Assembly: GCF_020076305.1 (NCBI RefSeq)
Contig: NZ_JAIQXE010000002.1
Span: 1,054,001-1,118,000 of the forward strand
From: Flavihumibacter profundi
GTDB taxonomy: Bacteria; Bacteroidota; Bacteroidia; Chitinophagales; Chitinophagaceae
Direction: 5' to 3'
DNA: 64,000 nt
The notes below the pieces were generated by a model. It was not told the DNA's origin. It searched no databases and saw only the letters and a list, made by a program, of their open reading frames with translations. Made by a program: the position numbers and the translations under genes. Below, one piece after another: positions 16,931 to 26,038 of the stretch (position 1 is its first letter; each line of letters opens with the position of its first letter).

Positions 16931-18100
16931 ATGTTAAACTGCAAGTATATAATACTGTCCTTTTTTTTCCAGTCTACAATAGAAATGTGTTTTTCGCAGC
17001 AAGCCCAGGTTAATACAATACAGCCACCTGTCCATTTCAGGATGCAAAAGGTATCCACAGAAACATATGAGTCGGTAGGTGTTTTCGACGTTGATGGTGA
17101 CGGACAACAAGATTTGGTTTCAGGTGGGTTTTGGTATAAAGGCCCGGAATATATCAAACGCTTTCCTACGAGGGATGTAAAGCGGACCGGCGAGTATTTT
17201 GATGATTTTTTTACCATTCCATTAGATGTGAACGGCGATGGCAGGATGGATTATATTTCCGGCGGTTGGTTCGGAGGAACAATCTACTGGTATGAAAATA
17301 CTGGTAAATATGATGAAAACTGGCCAGAGCATATTATAGCTCAAATTGGTAACCTTGAAACTGCCCGTGCCTGGGATGTTGATGGTGATGGTATTGTGGA
17401 AATTGTACCGAATAACCTGGAAAAGACATTCAGGTTTTATCGTTTGGACCTTGATGCAAAAGGAAAAGGTAAGGGCAGTTTTGCTGAGCATAAGCTGTTC
17501 GATACTCAGGGCCATGGACTTGGTTTTGGTGACGTGAACAATGATGGCCGCTCAGATTTTGTATTAGCTGATGGTTGGCTTGAAGCGCCTAAGAAGCCCC
17601 TGGCTGAACCCTGGAAATGGCATCCCGAATTCCATTTCGATAAAGCCAGTATACCCATACTGGTTGTGGACCTTAATAAAGATGGCCATAATGACCTGAT
17701 CGTTGGAAATGGTCACGGCTACGGCTTGTATTGGTATGAACAAGGTCAAGGAGGGAAATGGATTAAACATGACATTGATCCTAATAACGCACAATTCCAT
17801 ACTATGGCCTGGGCAGATATCACCGGCGATAATATCCCCGAATTATTAACCGGGAAACGCTTCAGGGCACACAATGACCATGATCCCGGTGCTTATGACG
17901 ATTATGGCCTGTATTATTACCAATGGAACGGGGAAGCATTTAGTAAGCAGGTTATTAATTACGGTGCCTTAGGGTTTGCCAAAGGCACCGGTAATTTTTT
18001 TACAGTGACTGACCTTAATGCCGATGGGCGTCCTGATTGGATTGTTGCCGGAAAAGATGGCCTGTGTATTTTTTATAATGAGGGGGTTAATAAGTTTTAA
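16931..18100 (+). CDS. Secreted FG-GAP/VCBS-repeat beta-propeller protein
   Basis: A 389-residue exported protein: signal peptide (LSFFFQSTIEMCFSQ), then seven or so repeats carrying Ca-binding DxDxDGxxD loops (DVDGDGQQD, DVNGDGRMD, DVDGDGIVE, DVNNDGRSD, DLNKDGHND, DLNADGRPD). FG-GAP/VCBS propellers bind calcium and often carbohydrate or protein ligands. No catalytic domain is visible. It is convergent with the interrupted phospholipase C gene, with only 11 bp between stops. Confidence 0.85.
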   Translation: MLNCKYIILSFFFQSTIEMCFSQQAQVNTIQPPVHFRMQKVSTETYESVGVFDVDGDGQQDLVSGGFWYKGPEYIKRFPTRDVKRTGEYFDDFFTIPLDVNGDGRMDYISGGWFGGTIYWYENTGKYDENWPEHIIAQIGNLETARAWDVDGDGIVEIVPNNLEKTFRFYRLDLDAKGKGKGSFAEHKLFDTQGHGLGFGDVNNDGRSDFVLADGWLEAPKKPLAEPWKWHPEFHFDKASIPILVVDLNKDGHNDLIVGNGHGYGLYWYEQGQGGKWIKHDIDPNNAQFHTMAWADITGDNIPELLTGKRFRAHNDHDPGAYDDYGLYYYQWNGEAFSKQVINYGALGFAKGTGNFFTVTDLNADGRPDWIVAGKDGLCIFYNEGVNKF

Positions 18101-18111
18101 GCGGTATATAA

Positions 18112-20637
18112 TTATATTGCCTTGCCCATAGCAGGATCAGTTTTGCTGATTTCCCCGGTTTCTATATGTCCCGCATACCTTGCCTCAAACAAATCATGGC
18201 CATTTATTTTTATGGAAAAATCATACCAGTTATGGCTTTTGTCGAGGTTTAAAATAATTGCAGAGTCTGAACCGGTAACCGCCAGGTTTTTGGTAACAAC
18301 CGGGTTTTTGTAAGCGTTATCAATAATTTCTAACACTTGTTGCCTGCCGCTTTTGTTTTTGAGGTGCAAAGCGATATTCCCGGTGAGCCTTTTTGGGTTC
18401 AGTTTTGCATGTTCATAGTCGCACAGGATATCCACATCGGGGTTATTGCTACTGCCTTTAAATTCCCGGAAAAATCCATTCGGCCCATAGACACAGAGGT
18501 GGTATACATTGTTTTCAAAATTGGCGATTGACCAATAATCTTTTAATGCATCGCCTGCAATTACAGTATACGACCATGTTTCAAGCGTCTTGTTTTTATA
18601 ATTACCGGGAGTGTAAACATTAAAAGGCGAACCCAGGGATTGCTGGCCAAAGACCTTGTTGCCCGACCTGAATTGTATTTCAAAAGATTTTTTGTCTGGG
18701 CTAAGATGGCCATCAACATATAAGTCGTAAGGTAAAGCGCAGGCCGCACGAGTCCCTTTTTCCTGGCGTGGCATAAAATCAACAGCCGACGGATCCTTTT
18801 TTATTTGTTCTATTTCTGCGGCAGTAAGGTTTTTAAAATTAGAAGGCAGCTCTTTAAATTTGGCTTTGTGGATATCTTCTACAACTTCATCCCTTTTAAG
18901 CGGGGCGGGCGTGGAAATCTCTTCACCATTGTATGGCCGGAAATTTGAGGTAAGGTCCCCGCAGACCGTACGGCGCCACTGGCTGATATTTTTTTCTTCT
19001 ATTTTCTTCCCGTATTTATTGTTCAGGAAATTTTCAAGGAATTGCAAAGTGGATGTATGGTCAAATACCTGTGAGTTAACATATCCACCCCGGCTCCATG
19101 GAGAGGCAATTACAAGTGGCACCCGGAAGCCCAGGCCAATAGGGCTTTCCCTAACGGAGCGGGCATCTGAAGATTGTTGTGCTTTAGTTACATATTCCAC
19201 ACCAGCATCAATGCCTTTAGATGTTAACCCTGTTCCTTCCATAGTTGGGTTTGGCACTGTGAAGGGTGGGATATGGTCAAAGTATCCGTCATTTTCATCA
19301 TAGGCGAGAATGAAAATTGTTTTTTTCCATACCTCCGGATTATGTGTAAGGATATCCATCACTTCACTGATATACCAGGCGCCATACCATGCTGCACCAG
19401 GATGATCAGAGAAATTCTCGGGAGCAACAATCCATGATACAGTCGGCAACTCCCCTTTTTTAACATCATCACGAAACTGGTGCAGAACATCACCTTTGGG
19501 TACAAGTACTTCCCTTTCGATATTTCCATCCTTGTATTTCAGGGAAGTCAGTTCATGGTAATGCGGATCATTTTTATTAGTCGTAAAAGCTTTGTTGTGA
19601 ATGTTTTTATCAAATTCACTTAACTGGTTGAATTTTTCAGCAGTATATATTTTTTGCTCATTGGCATTCTTAACCAGGTACTTTTTATATTCTGCTATTT
19701 TATTACTGAGGTCTTCCGCCTCCTTGCCCGTTAAAGTTGGTAAAGCCAGTTCCATTTTTTGTATTTCGGTCTTGGCTAAAGCTGCATATTTGGGCAGGTT
19801 GGCAATATATCCCGGGGTAAGTTTCACATTATATTGTGCAAAAAACTCCAGCGGGTTATCCGTAAAATTTGCCAGCCATGAATCTTCCTCCCCTTCCAGG
19901 CCTACGCCTACACTAAGTTCATTTTGGTAAACTTTCCAGGAGACACCGTTTTTTTCAAGCCTTTCGGGGAAGGTTGTCCAGTTGGCCCAGTTATCGTAAT
20001 CGATATCGCCATTCCAAACCTTTGCATGTGCGGCTGCTAGCTGTTTCTCACGGATAGTTCCGGACCAGAAATAAACCCTGTTTGGCGTGGTGCCAGTGAA
20101 AGCTGAACAAAAATTCTGGTCGCAAACCGTAAAGGCATCAGCAAGTGCATAATAAAATGGAATATCCTGCCGGGTATAATATCCCATGGTTAATGGCATT
20201 TCGCTCTACTCTTTGTGGCCGGAATGCTTTGCATCGAGCCATTTGTCGTACCGGCCATGGTTCCAGGCATCAACCTGGTTGCTCCAGGAGTGGGGAAGAG
20301 AACTCATCCAGGTGGCTTTTGTATCTTTTATATCCAGGTGAAACGGAGGATAAGTTTCCCCTTTTTGATTGGTTTGCAGCCATACTGGGTTTTTGTTGGG
20401 CAAGGTTATTGCCCTGGGATCATTGAACCCGCGTACACCCTGTAATGTGCCATAGGTATGATCGAATGAGCGGTTCTCCTGCATTAATATTACAATATGT
20501 TCTGCATCCAGGTAAGTACTGCCTGGTGTGGGGTTGATGGCTAGTGCCTTTTGGATCGGCATGGGAAGTATATTCAGCATACCTGTACCACCTGCCAGTA
20601 ATGAAGCCCGTTTAAGAAATTCTCTCCTGTTATCCAT
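18112..20637 (-). pseudogene. Phospholipase C (phosphoesterase family) interrupted by one in-frame TAG
   Basis: Two open frames in the same reading frame, divided by a single TAG (20206-20208), make one phospholipase C of about 840 residues. The N-terminal piece (start at 20637) has a Tat signal with RREFLKR and the catalytic motif MQENRSFDHTYGTL. The distal piece resumes two codons after the TAG with PLTMGYYTRQDIPFYYALADAF, which is normally continuous with it. It holds the rest of the phosphoesterase core (AYDENDGYFDH) and two C-terminal beta domains of the DUF756 type. No frameshift is needed. The stop falls inside the catalytic domain, so without readthrough the enzyme is lost. The distal part alone has ATG codons at 20199 and after but no export signal. 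Confidence 0.85.
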
Positions 20638-20687
20638 GATGATTTTATAATAATACAAAGGCGAAAAATTACTAATTAACCTATTAT

Positions 20688-21485
20688 TTATTGAAAAAAA
20701 AAGTTCCTTGGGTAAAAGCGGATATGTTCGAATACATAATTTTCATGCAGCCGGAGTTTGTCAAGCAATTGTTTCAATTCGCTTTCTTCCCATTTCTTCT
20801 GGAACATTTCATCATGCAGTAATACCACTATATGGTCTTTGGTAAAGGTGTTGCCGGTTTCCAGGCGGGATTCAATTTCTTTCAGCATCTGTTCAACAGT
20901 TTGTAAAGGCCTGCCATCTGTAGCATTGTGTTGCCATTCGATATCCCATCCATATAAAGAATAGCCATTCTCTGCCAGTAAATCAGCAGCTGCAGAACCA
21001 CTTACTTCATCATCTTTCTTTCTATTGCCAATTCGCCACATATTCCTTCCGGGCAAGCGGACAATTTTATACCGCAGTTTCAGTAGTTGTTCATTCTTCT
21101 GGATATCGGCCAGTACATTTTTCGGGTTGCTGTAAAAAAGGGTGTATTTGCCATTTGCATGGGAGTAGCTATGGTTGCAGGCTTCCACAAATGGGTTTTG
21201 TTCATATAATTTGTAATAACTATCCAGTTGCCTGCTTTTTTCTGCATGCTCACCAACCAGGAACACATTTATCTTCAAGCGTTCTGCAAGGATTACACTA
21301 TCAATGTTTTCGCTACCTTTTAAAGGGCCGTCATCAAAAGTCAAATAAATATACCTGAGCGGGAAGATTTTTGTCCTGCCTTCAGGTTTAGCTGAATTGT
21401 TAGTTATTATAAAAGAGGAATATACCACTACCAATAATGAGGTTACTATTAGTGGCAGTGTTTTTTTAAAAAAGGCTCTTTGCAT
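20688..21485 (-). CDS. Polysaccharide deacetylase family protein (NodB fold)
   Basis: A 265-residue exported protein: a membrane/signal helix (about residues 11-30), then a NodB-homology domain. It shows the metal and catalytic motifs TFDDGP (about residues 50-55), a His-x3-His site in NHSYSH, and RLPGRNMWR. These match de-N- or de-O-acetylases acting on chitin-like or peptidoglycan sugars with a divalent metal. The C-terminal motif VVLLHDEMF is the family's last conserved strand. It is downstream of the phosphoesterase on the same strand but separated by about 30 bp. Confidence 0.85.
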   Translation of the reverse strand: MQRAFFKKTLPLIVTSLLVVVYSSFIITNNSAKPEGRTKIFPLRYIYLTFDDGPLKGSENIDSVILAERLKINVFLVGEHAEKSRQLDSYYKLYEQNPFVEACNHSYSHANGKYTLFYSNPKNVLADIQKNEQLLKLRYKIVRLPGRNMWRIGNRKKDDEVSGSAAADLLAENGYSLYGWDIEWQHNATDGRPLQTVEQMLKEIESRLETGNTFTKDHIVVLLHDEMFQKKWEESELKQLLDKLRLHENYVFEHIRFYPRNFFFQ

Positions 21486-21628
21486 ATGCCAGTGTTGTCG
21501 GTAAAATTACCATTTGAGCTGGATACGATTAACGGGTAATTCCAGCTATATTTAGGGAATACTGTTTTGCAGAAACATGTAAATTGGGTATCTTATCCGT
21601 TTTTTCAAATGCTCTTTAATTGCCAGAT

Positions 21629-24600
21629 ATGAAAAAAGGTTTTGTATTTAGTAGTGTAGTTTTTACTTTCCTTATTGTATCCTGCAAACAGCAGGCCGTT
21701 ACTGACATTTCTTCCATCAAACAGTTGGAGCCTGCAGTAGCCGTGCGAATGTCAGATTCCATTGGCAGCGTGCTGAAACCCCAGCTGGCAGATGGGTTAA
21801 CTATTAAACTCTGGGGTGTTGATTCATTGGTTATTTCGCCCATTGCCATTGATATTGATGACCAGGGCCGTTTGTACTATACCAAAACCAACCGGCAGGT
21901 GAATTCCGAGTTTGATATCCGTGCGCACCGCGACTGGGAGATCCGGTCCATCAGCCTGCAAACGGTGGAAGACAGGCGTAATTTCCTGCACACGGAATTA
22001 TCACCTGAAAATAGTTACCGCAATAAATGGCTGAAAGATGTGAATGGCGACAGCTCACGCGACTGGCGCGATCTAACTGTTGAAAAGGAAAATGTATTCA
22101 GGCTGGAAGATCTGAATGGTGACGGCGTTGCTGATAAATCCCAGCGGGTAGTGGATGATTTTCATGATGAGGTGACCGATGTGGCCGGTGGGGTATTATC
22201 TGACGGTGATGACCTGTATGTAGCTGTAGCGCCTGACCTGTGGCGTATGAAAGATAAAAATGGTGATGGTATTGCCGATGAAAAAACTTCCCTTTCCCAT
22301 GGCTACGGCGTGCATATTGGCTTTAGCGGTCATGGCATGTCGGGCGTTGAAATGGGCCCTGATGGAAAAATATATTGGCAAATCGGGGATATCGGTTTTA
22401 ACGGCAAATCGGCAGATGGACAAAAATGGGAATATCCCAACAGTGGGGTCATCGCCCGGTCTAATCCGGATGGTAGTGATTTTGAAGTATTTGCCGCGGG
22501 ATTGCGCAATACACATGAATTTGCATTTGATGAGTTTGGGAACCTGATCAGCGAAGACAATGACGGCGACCATGCCGGGGAAAAAGAAAGGCTGGTTTAT
22601 ATAACCAATGGTTCCGATGCTGGCTGGAGATCGAATTGGCAATATGGTAAATACAATGATCCTGATAATAATACCTATAAAGTTTGGATGGATGAAAAGA
22701 TGTACCTGCCCCGTTACGAGGGACAGGCAGCTTACATTACACCATGCATCTCCAATTATGTAAGTGGGCCGGCGGGATTTGTATACAATCCGGGTACCGC
22801 ACTCGGACCGCAATACAAGAACCATTTTTTTGTAGCGGAGTTTGTGGGTAGTCCCGCTGGCTCAGCCATTCACAGTTTCACCTTAAAACCAAAGGGTGCG
22901 ACTTTTGAACTAGGTGATACCAAAAAGATTGTCAGTGGAATTTTGACTACGGGCATGGATTTTGGTCCGGATGGCGCACTTTATGCTGCAGACTGGATTG
23001 ATGGCTGGGCAACGGGAAAATTTGGCCGGATATGGAAGCTGGATGATAAGGCAGGTGCAGCAATGCCGGAACGGAAGCTCACCAAAGATTTGCTGGCAGC
23101 TGATTTCAAGGGTTATAGTAAAGAACAGTTAGGAGAATTGTTAGGTAATGCGGATATGCGTGTGCGTTTGAAAGCACAGTTTGAACTGGTAAAAAGAGGT
23201 ACCCAGTCCATGCCTGTATTGCAACAATGGCTGGCACAGAAAAATAACCAATTGGCAAGGATTCATGGAATTTGGGGTATTAGCCAGTTGGCGCGAAAAG
23301 AAAAGGATCAGGCGACTGTGTTGTTGCCTTACCTGAAAGACCAGGATCCAGAGATCAGGGCCCAGGTAGCTAAGTGGTTAGGTGATATTCGTTATAAGGC
23401 AGCCGGTGAGTCGCTATTGCCACTGTTGAATGATTCGTATAGCCGTGCCCGTTTCTTTGCTGCTGAAGCCCTTGGGAGGATATCTTACGAGCCGGCAATA
23501 CAGCCAATAATTGACATGTTGCGTGCCAACAGGGATGAAGATGCTTATTTACGGCATGCCGGATCGCTGGCTTTATCGCGTATAGGAAAAGCAGATCCAA
23601 TCATTGCTTTGTCAAAAGATACTTCACGTGCGGTGCGCATTGCAGCAGTTGTTGCATTAAGGCGGATGAGCCATCCCAGTATCGCGAATTTCCTGGCAGA
23701 TGCTGATGAATTTGTAGTTACCGAAACTGCAAGGGCAATAAATGATGATAATTCCATTCCGGCAGCTTTGCCTGCATTAGGGGGATTATTGAATACTACC
23801 CACTTTACAAACGAAGCCTTGATCAGGAGGGTTATCAATGCCAATATGCGGGTTGGAACGGAAGACGCCTTGCAGGCCTTAGTGGATTATGCAGCGAAAG
23901 ATGGCAACCCCGTGAACATGCGCCTTGAAGCCATTTCAACCTTAAGCACCTGGGCCAAACCTTCGGTGCTGGACAGGGTGGACGGAAGGCTAAGGGGGGC
24001 GGTAACCCGCGACGCTGCTCCAGTGAAAGCAAAAGCAGGTCCGGTTTTAATGAAGCTATTGGCCAGTAAAGACGGCCAGATCAGGTTGGGAGCTGCTAAG
24101 GCAATCAGTAAGCTGCAAATCAGCGGCAGTGAAAAACTGCTGCTGGGCTTATTAAAAACTGATCCCCAGCCTGCAGTCAGGAAAGAAGCCCTGGAAGCAT
24201 TGGCAAATTTGCAATACGACCAGATTGGAATGGCGATTAAGCAGGCACTTTCAGATAAAGAAAAGATTGTTCGCGTAGCCGGCATTGACCTGCTGGGAAG
24301 ATCAAAAGTGCCGGCTGATCTGATGGTGAGTTTGTTAGCCAACGTAATCAATACCAAGTCGACCGAAGAAAAGCAATCTGCTTTATTGACATTAGGAAAA
24401 TTGCCCCTGGATCAATCTAAAAAAGTCCTTGAAGAGCAATTGGATAAAATGGAAAAGAAAAAACTTTCTCCGGATGTGCTTATAGAACTATCGGAAGCTA
24501 TTGACAGTTCGCGTTCAGCGGAACTGGCATCAAAGTTAAAAGAAGTCAGTAAAACATTAGCAACCGACACACTCACTGCAGCATTTGCAGGCAGTTTGTA

Positions 24601-25027
24601 TGGTGGTAATCCCGAAAAAGGGCGGGACCTGTTTTTTGGTGGTGAAGCAGCCCAATGTATCCGTTGCCATTCTTATGATGATTATGGAGGGAATGCCGGA
24701 CCTCGCCTGAATGGAATAGCTTCGAGGTTAACGCGCCCGCAACTTCTGGAGGCGCTGATTAATCCGAGCGCCAGGCTTTCCCCCGGTTTTGGAATGGTTA
24801 CGGTAACGACAAAAGACGGAAAAACTATATCCGGAATCCTGCAGGAAGAAACAAAAACCCAGTTAATGGTTAAATCGGGGAGTGATGCACCTTTAGCGAT
24901 CTCCAAAGACCAGGTCGGCAAAAGGATCAATGCAAAATCCAGTATGCCGGAAATGCGGTTTATTTTAAACAAAAAAGAGATCCGGGATGTGGTGAGCTTC
25001 CTGGCCACCTTAAAGGATACAAAATGA
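21629..25027 (+). CDS. Large PVC-type lipoprotein: beta-propeller, HEAT repeats and cytochrome c domain
   Basis: A 1132-residue protein. I start it at the ATG at 21629 (MKKGFVFSSVV); a TTG three codons earlier is weaker. Lipobox: LIVSC. Residues about 40-490 form a dehydrogenase-like propeller with DxNGDG loops (DLNGDGVAD, DKNGDGIAD) and FDEFGNLISEDNDGDHAG. Residues about 500-960 are a run of HEAT repeats. The C-terminus carries a c-type heme site CIRCH (Cys1010, Cys1013, His1014). This order is the 'PVC-type heme-binding' architecture, first described in Planctomycetes and also common in Bacteroidota; it suggests oxidation of a sugar or alcohol with transfer of electrons to heme. The substrate is unknown. 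Confidence 0.88.
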   Translation: MKKGFVFSSVVFTFLIVSCKQQAVTDISSIKQLEPAVAVRMSDSIGSVLKPQLADGLTIKLWGVDSLVISPIAIDIDDQGRLYYTKTNRQVNSEFDIRAHRDWEIRSISLQTVEDRRNFLHTELSPENSYRNKWLKDVNGDSSRDWRDLTVEKENVFRLEDLNGDGVADKSQRVVDDFHDEVTDVAGGVLSDGDDLYVAVAPDLWRMKDKNGDGIADEKTSLSHGYGVHIGFSGHGMSGVEMGPDGKIYWQIGDIGFNGKSADGQKWEYPNSGVIARSNPDGSDFEVFAAGLRNTHEFAFDEFGNLISEDNDGDHAGEKERLVYITNGSDAGWRSNWQYGKYNDPDNNTYKVWMDEKMYLPRYEGQAAYITPCISNYVSGPAGFVYNPGTALGPQYKNHFFVAEFVGSPAGSAIHSFTLKPKGATFELGDTKKIVSGILTTGMDFGPDGALYAADWIDGWATGKFGRIWKLDDKAGAAMPERKLTKDLLAADFKGYSKEQLGELLGNADMRVRLKAQFELVKRGTQSMPVLQQWLAQKNNQLARIHGIWGISQLARKEKDQATVLLPYLKDQDPEIRAQVAKWLGDIRYKAAGESLLPLLNDSYSRARFFAAEALGRISYEPAIQPIIDMLRANRDEDAYLRHAGSLALSRIGKADPIIALSKDTSRAVRIAAVVALRRMSHPSIANFLADADEFVVTETARAINDDNSIPAALPALGGLLNTTHFTNEALIRRVINANMRVGTEDALQALVDYAAKDGNPVNMRLEAISTLSTWAKPSVLDRVDGRLRGAVTRDAAPVKAKAGPVLMKLLASKDGQIRLGAAKAISKLQISGSEKLLLGLLKTDPQPAVRKEALEALANLQYDQIGMAIKQALSDKEKIVRVAGIDLLGRSKVPADLMVSLLANVINTKSTEEKQSALLTLGKLPLDQSKKVLEEQLDKMEKKKLSPDVLIELSEAIDSSRSAELASKLKEVSKTLATDTLTAAFAGSLYGGNPEKGRDLFFGGEAAQCIRCHSYDDYGGNAGPRLNGIASRLTRPQLLEALINPSARLSPGFGMVTVTTKDGKTISGILQEETKTQLMVKSGSDAPLAISKDQVGKRINAKSSMPEMRFILNKKEIRDVVSFLATLKDTK

Positions 25028-25045
25028 ACATAAGATTGCTGACAT

Positions 25046-25076
25046 AAAAAAAGGCCGGAATTTTCCGGCCTTTTTT
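25046..25076. terminator. Bidirectional intrinsic terminator
   Basis: GGCCGGAA and TTCCGGCC form a strong hairpin flanked by a run of seven A and a run of six T, so it works on both strands. It lies between the stops of two convergent genes (25027 and 25093). Confidence 0.93.
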
Positions 25077-25092
25077 ATTATTAAGTAAATTA

Positions 25093-25896
25093 TTAATACA
25101 GGTAATTCAATGCCGTTTTATCATTAGCATTAAATGGGCGGTCCATGCCGCTGCCGATACAAGCCAGCATCCAGGAGTTGGCATCAGGTCCGGTAGGTGT
25201 TCCTGGTATATTGATGGCACCAACTGTTGATGCCCCTTCATTTGAAGCAGCACCTCCACAGCTATAACTGCGGTCCATATAATCAGTATGACGGAATCCA
25301 ATGCAATGTCCCATTTCATGCGCCAGTATGGAGGCGACAGTAGCCTGGGGTTGTGAACCGATCTGGCGTGTTGACACCAATACCTGGTTGTATGGGTTGC
25401 CTTGTGCTGTTGGGAATCCTGCTGATGCCAGGTATTGTGCGCTTTTTGGCGCAGGGGTAATGGTAATACTTGGCGATCCGGAAGTAACTCGAAGAAAGCT
25501 TACTTGCAGGTTTTGCGCATTGTAACGGGAAATTGCTTCATCGGTTGCACTAATATAAGATACAGGCAACTTTGTAGAAACAAGAACAGTAATTACCCTT
25601 GGTAATCCAGTTACAAGGTTTGTTGTTCTATACTGCTCAGACTCACCAACCCTAAGTATACTGCCTTTCATGGATCGGTTAAGGTCGCTGTTTGGAATAA
25701 AAATATCCCCTTCAACAATGAATCCGCCTTCAGTGGATGCAATATTCGAGGTCGTGAATCCCATTTCTTTAATACTATTGATCACAGCAGGTGTAACTGC
25801 GAATGTTTCCTCAGCTGAGCTGGAAGACTTTTTACAGGAAAAGCCAGCGAGAAGCAACAATGCTGCCAATGCCGAAATACGTAAATTGTTTTGCAT
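25093..25896 (-). CDS. M57-type zinc metalloprotease lipoprotein
   Basis: A 267-residue secreted protein. I start at the ATG at 25896 (MQNNLRISAL), because the ORF upstream has 38 unlikely residues before it. Lipobox: LAGFSC. The zinc site HEMGHCIGFRH fits the extended HExxHxxGxxH of metzincins and of Bacteroidota 'dual-action HEIGH' peptidases (M57). A cluster of cysteine, aspartate and glycine follows (DYMDRSYSCGG). These enzymes degrade proteins outside the cell. It shares a terminator with the 1132-residue lipoprotein. Confidence 0.85.
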   Translation of the reverse strand: MQNNLRISALAALLLLAGFSCKKSSSSAEETFAVTPAVINSIKEMGFTTSNIASTEGGFIVEGDIFIPNSDLNRSMKGSILRVGESEQYRTTNLVTGLPRVITVLVSTKLPVSYISATDEAISRYNAQNLQVSFLRVTSGSPSITITPAPKSAQYLASAGFPTAQGNPYNQVLVSTRQIGSQPQATVASILAHEMGHCIGFRHTDYMDRSYSCGGAASNEGASTVGAINIPGTPTGPDANSWMLACIGSGMDRPFNANDKTALNYLY

Positions 25897-26038
25897 GTGT
25901 GTGATTTTATGAAATTTAATATTTTTTATGAGATTAAAAAATAATGACTGAAAGTAAGGTAGATTCCCTTCCCTTTTTATAGTAAACATACGATCTCGAT
26001 TAGCAGCCATTTGACTATATTTAACGTTAAGTATACCT

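Noticed and set aside
16804-17013. 69-codon frame before the FG-GAP gene
   Set aside because: It runs into the start of the FG-GAP gene in another frame and has no family features; the latter has a clear signal peptide.
21517-21547. 7-bp inverted repeat AGCTGGA / TCCAGCT between divergent genes
   Set aside because: Arms are short and 17 bp apart, which could easily be chance in a spacer of this size.
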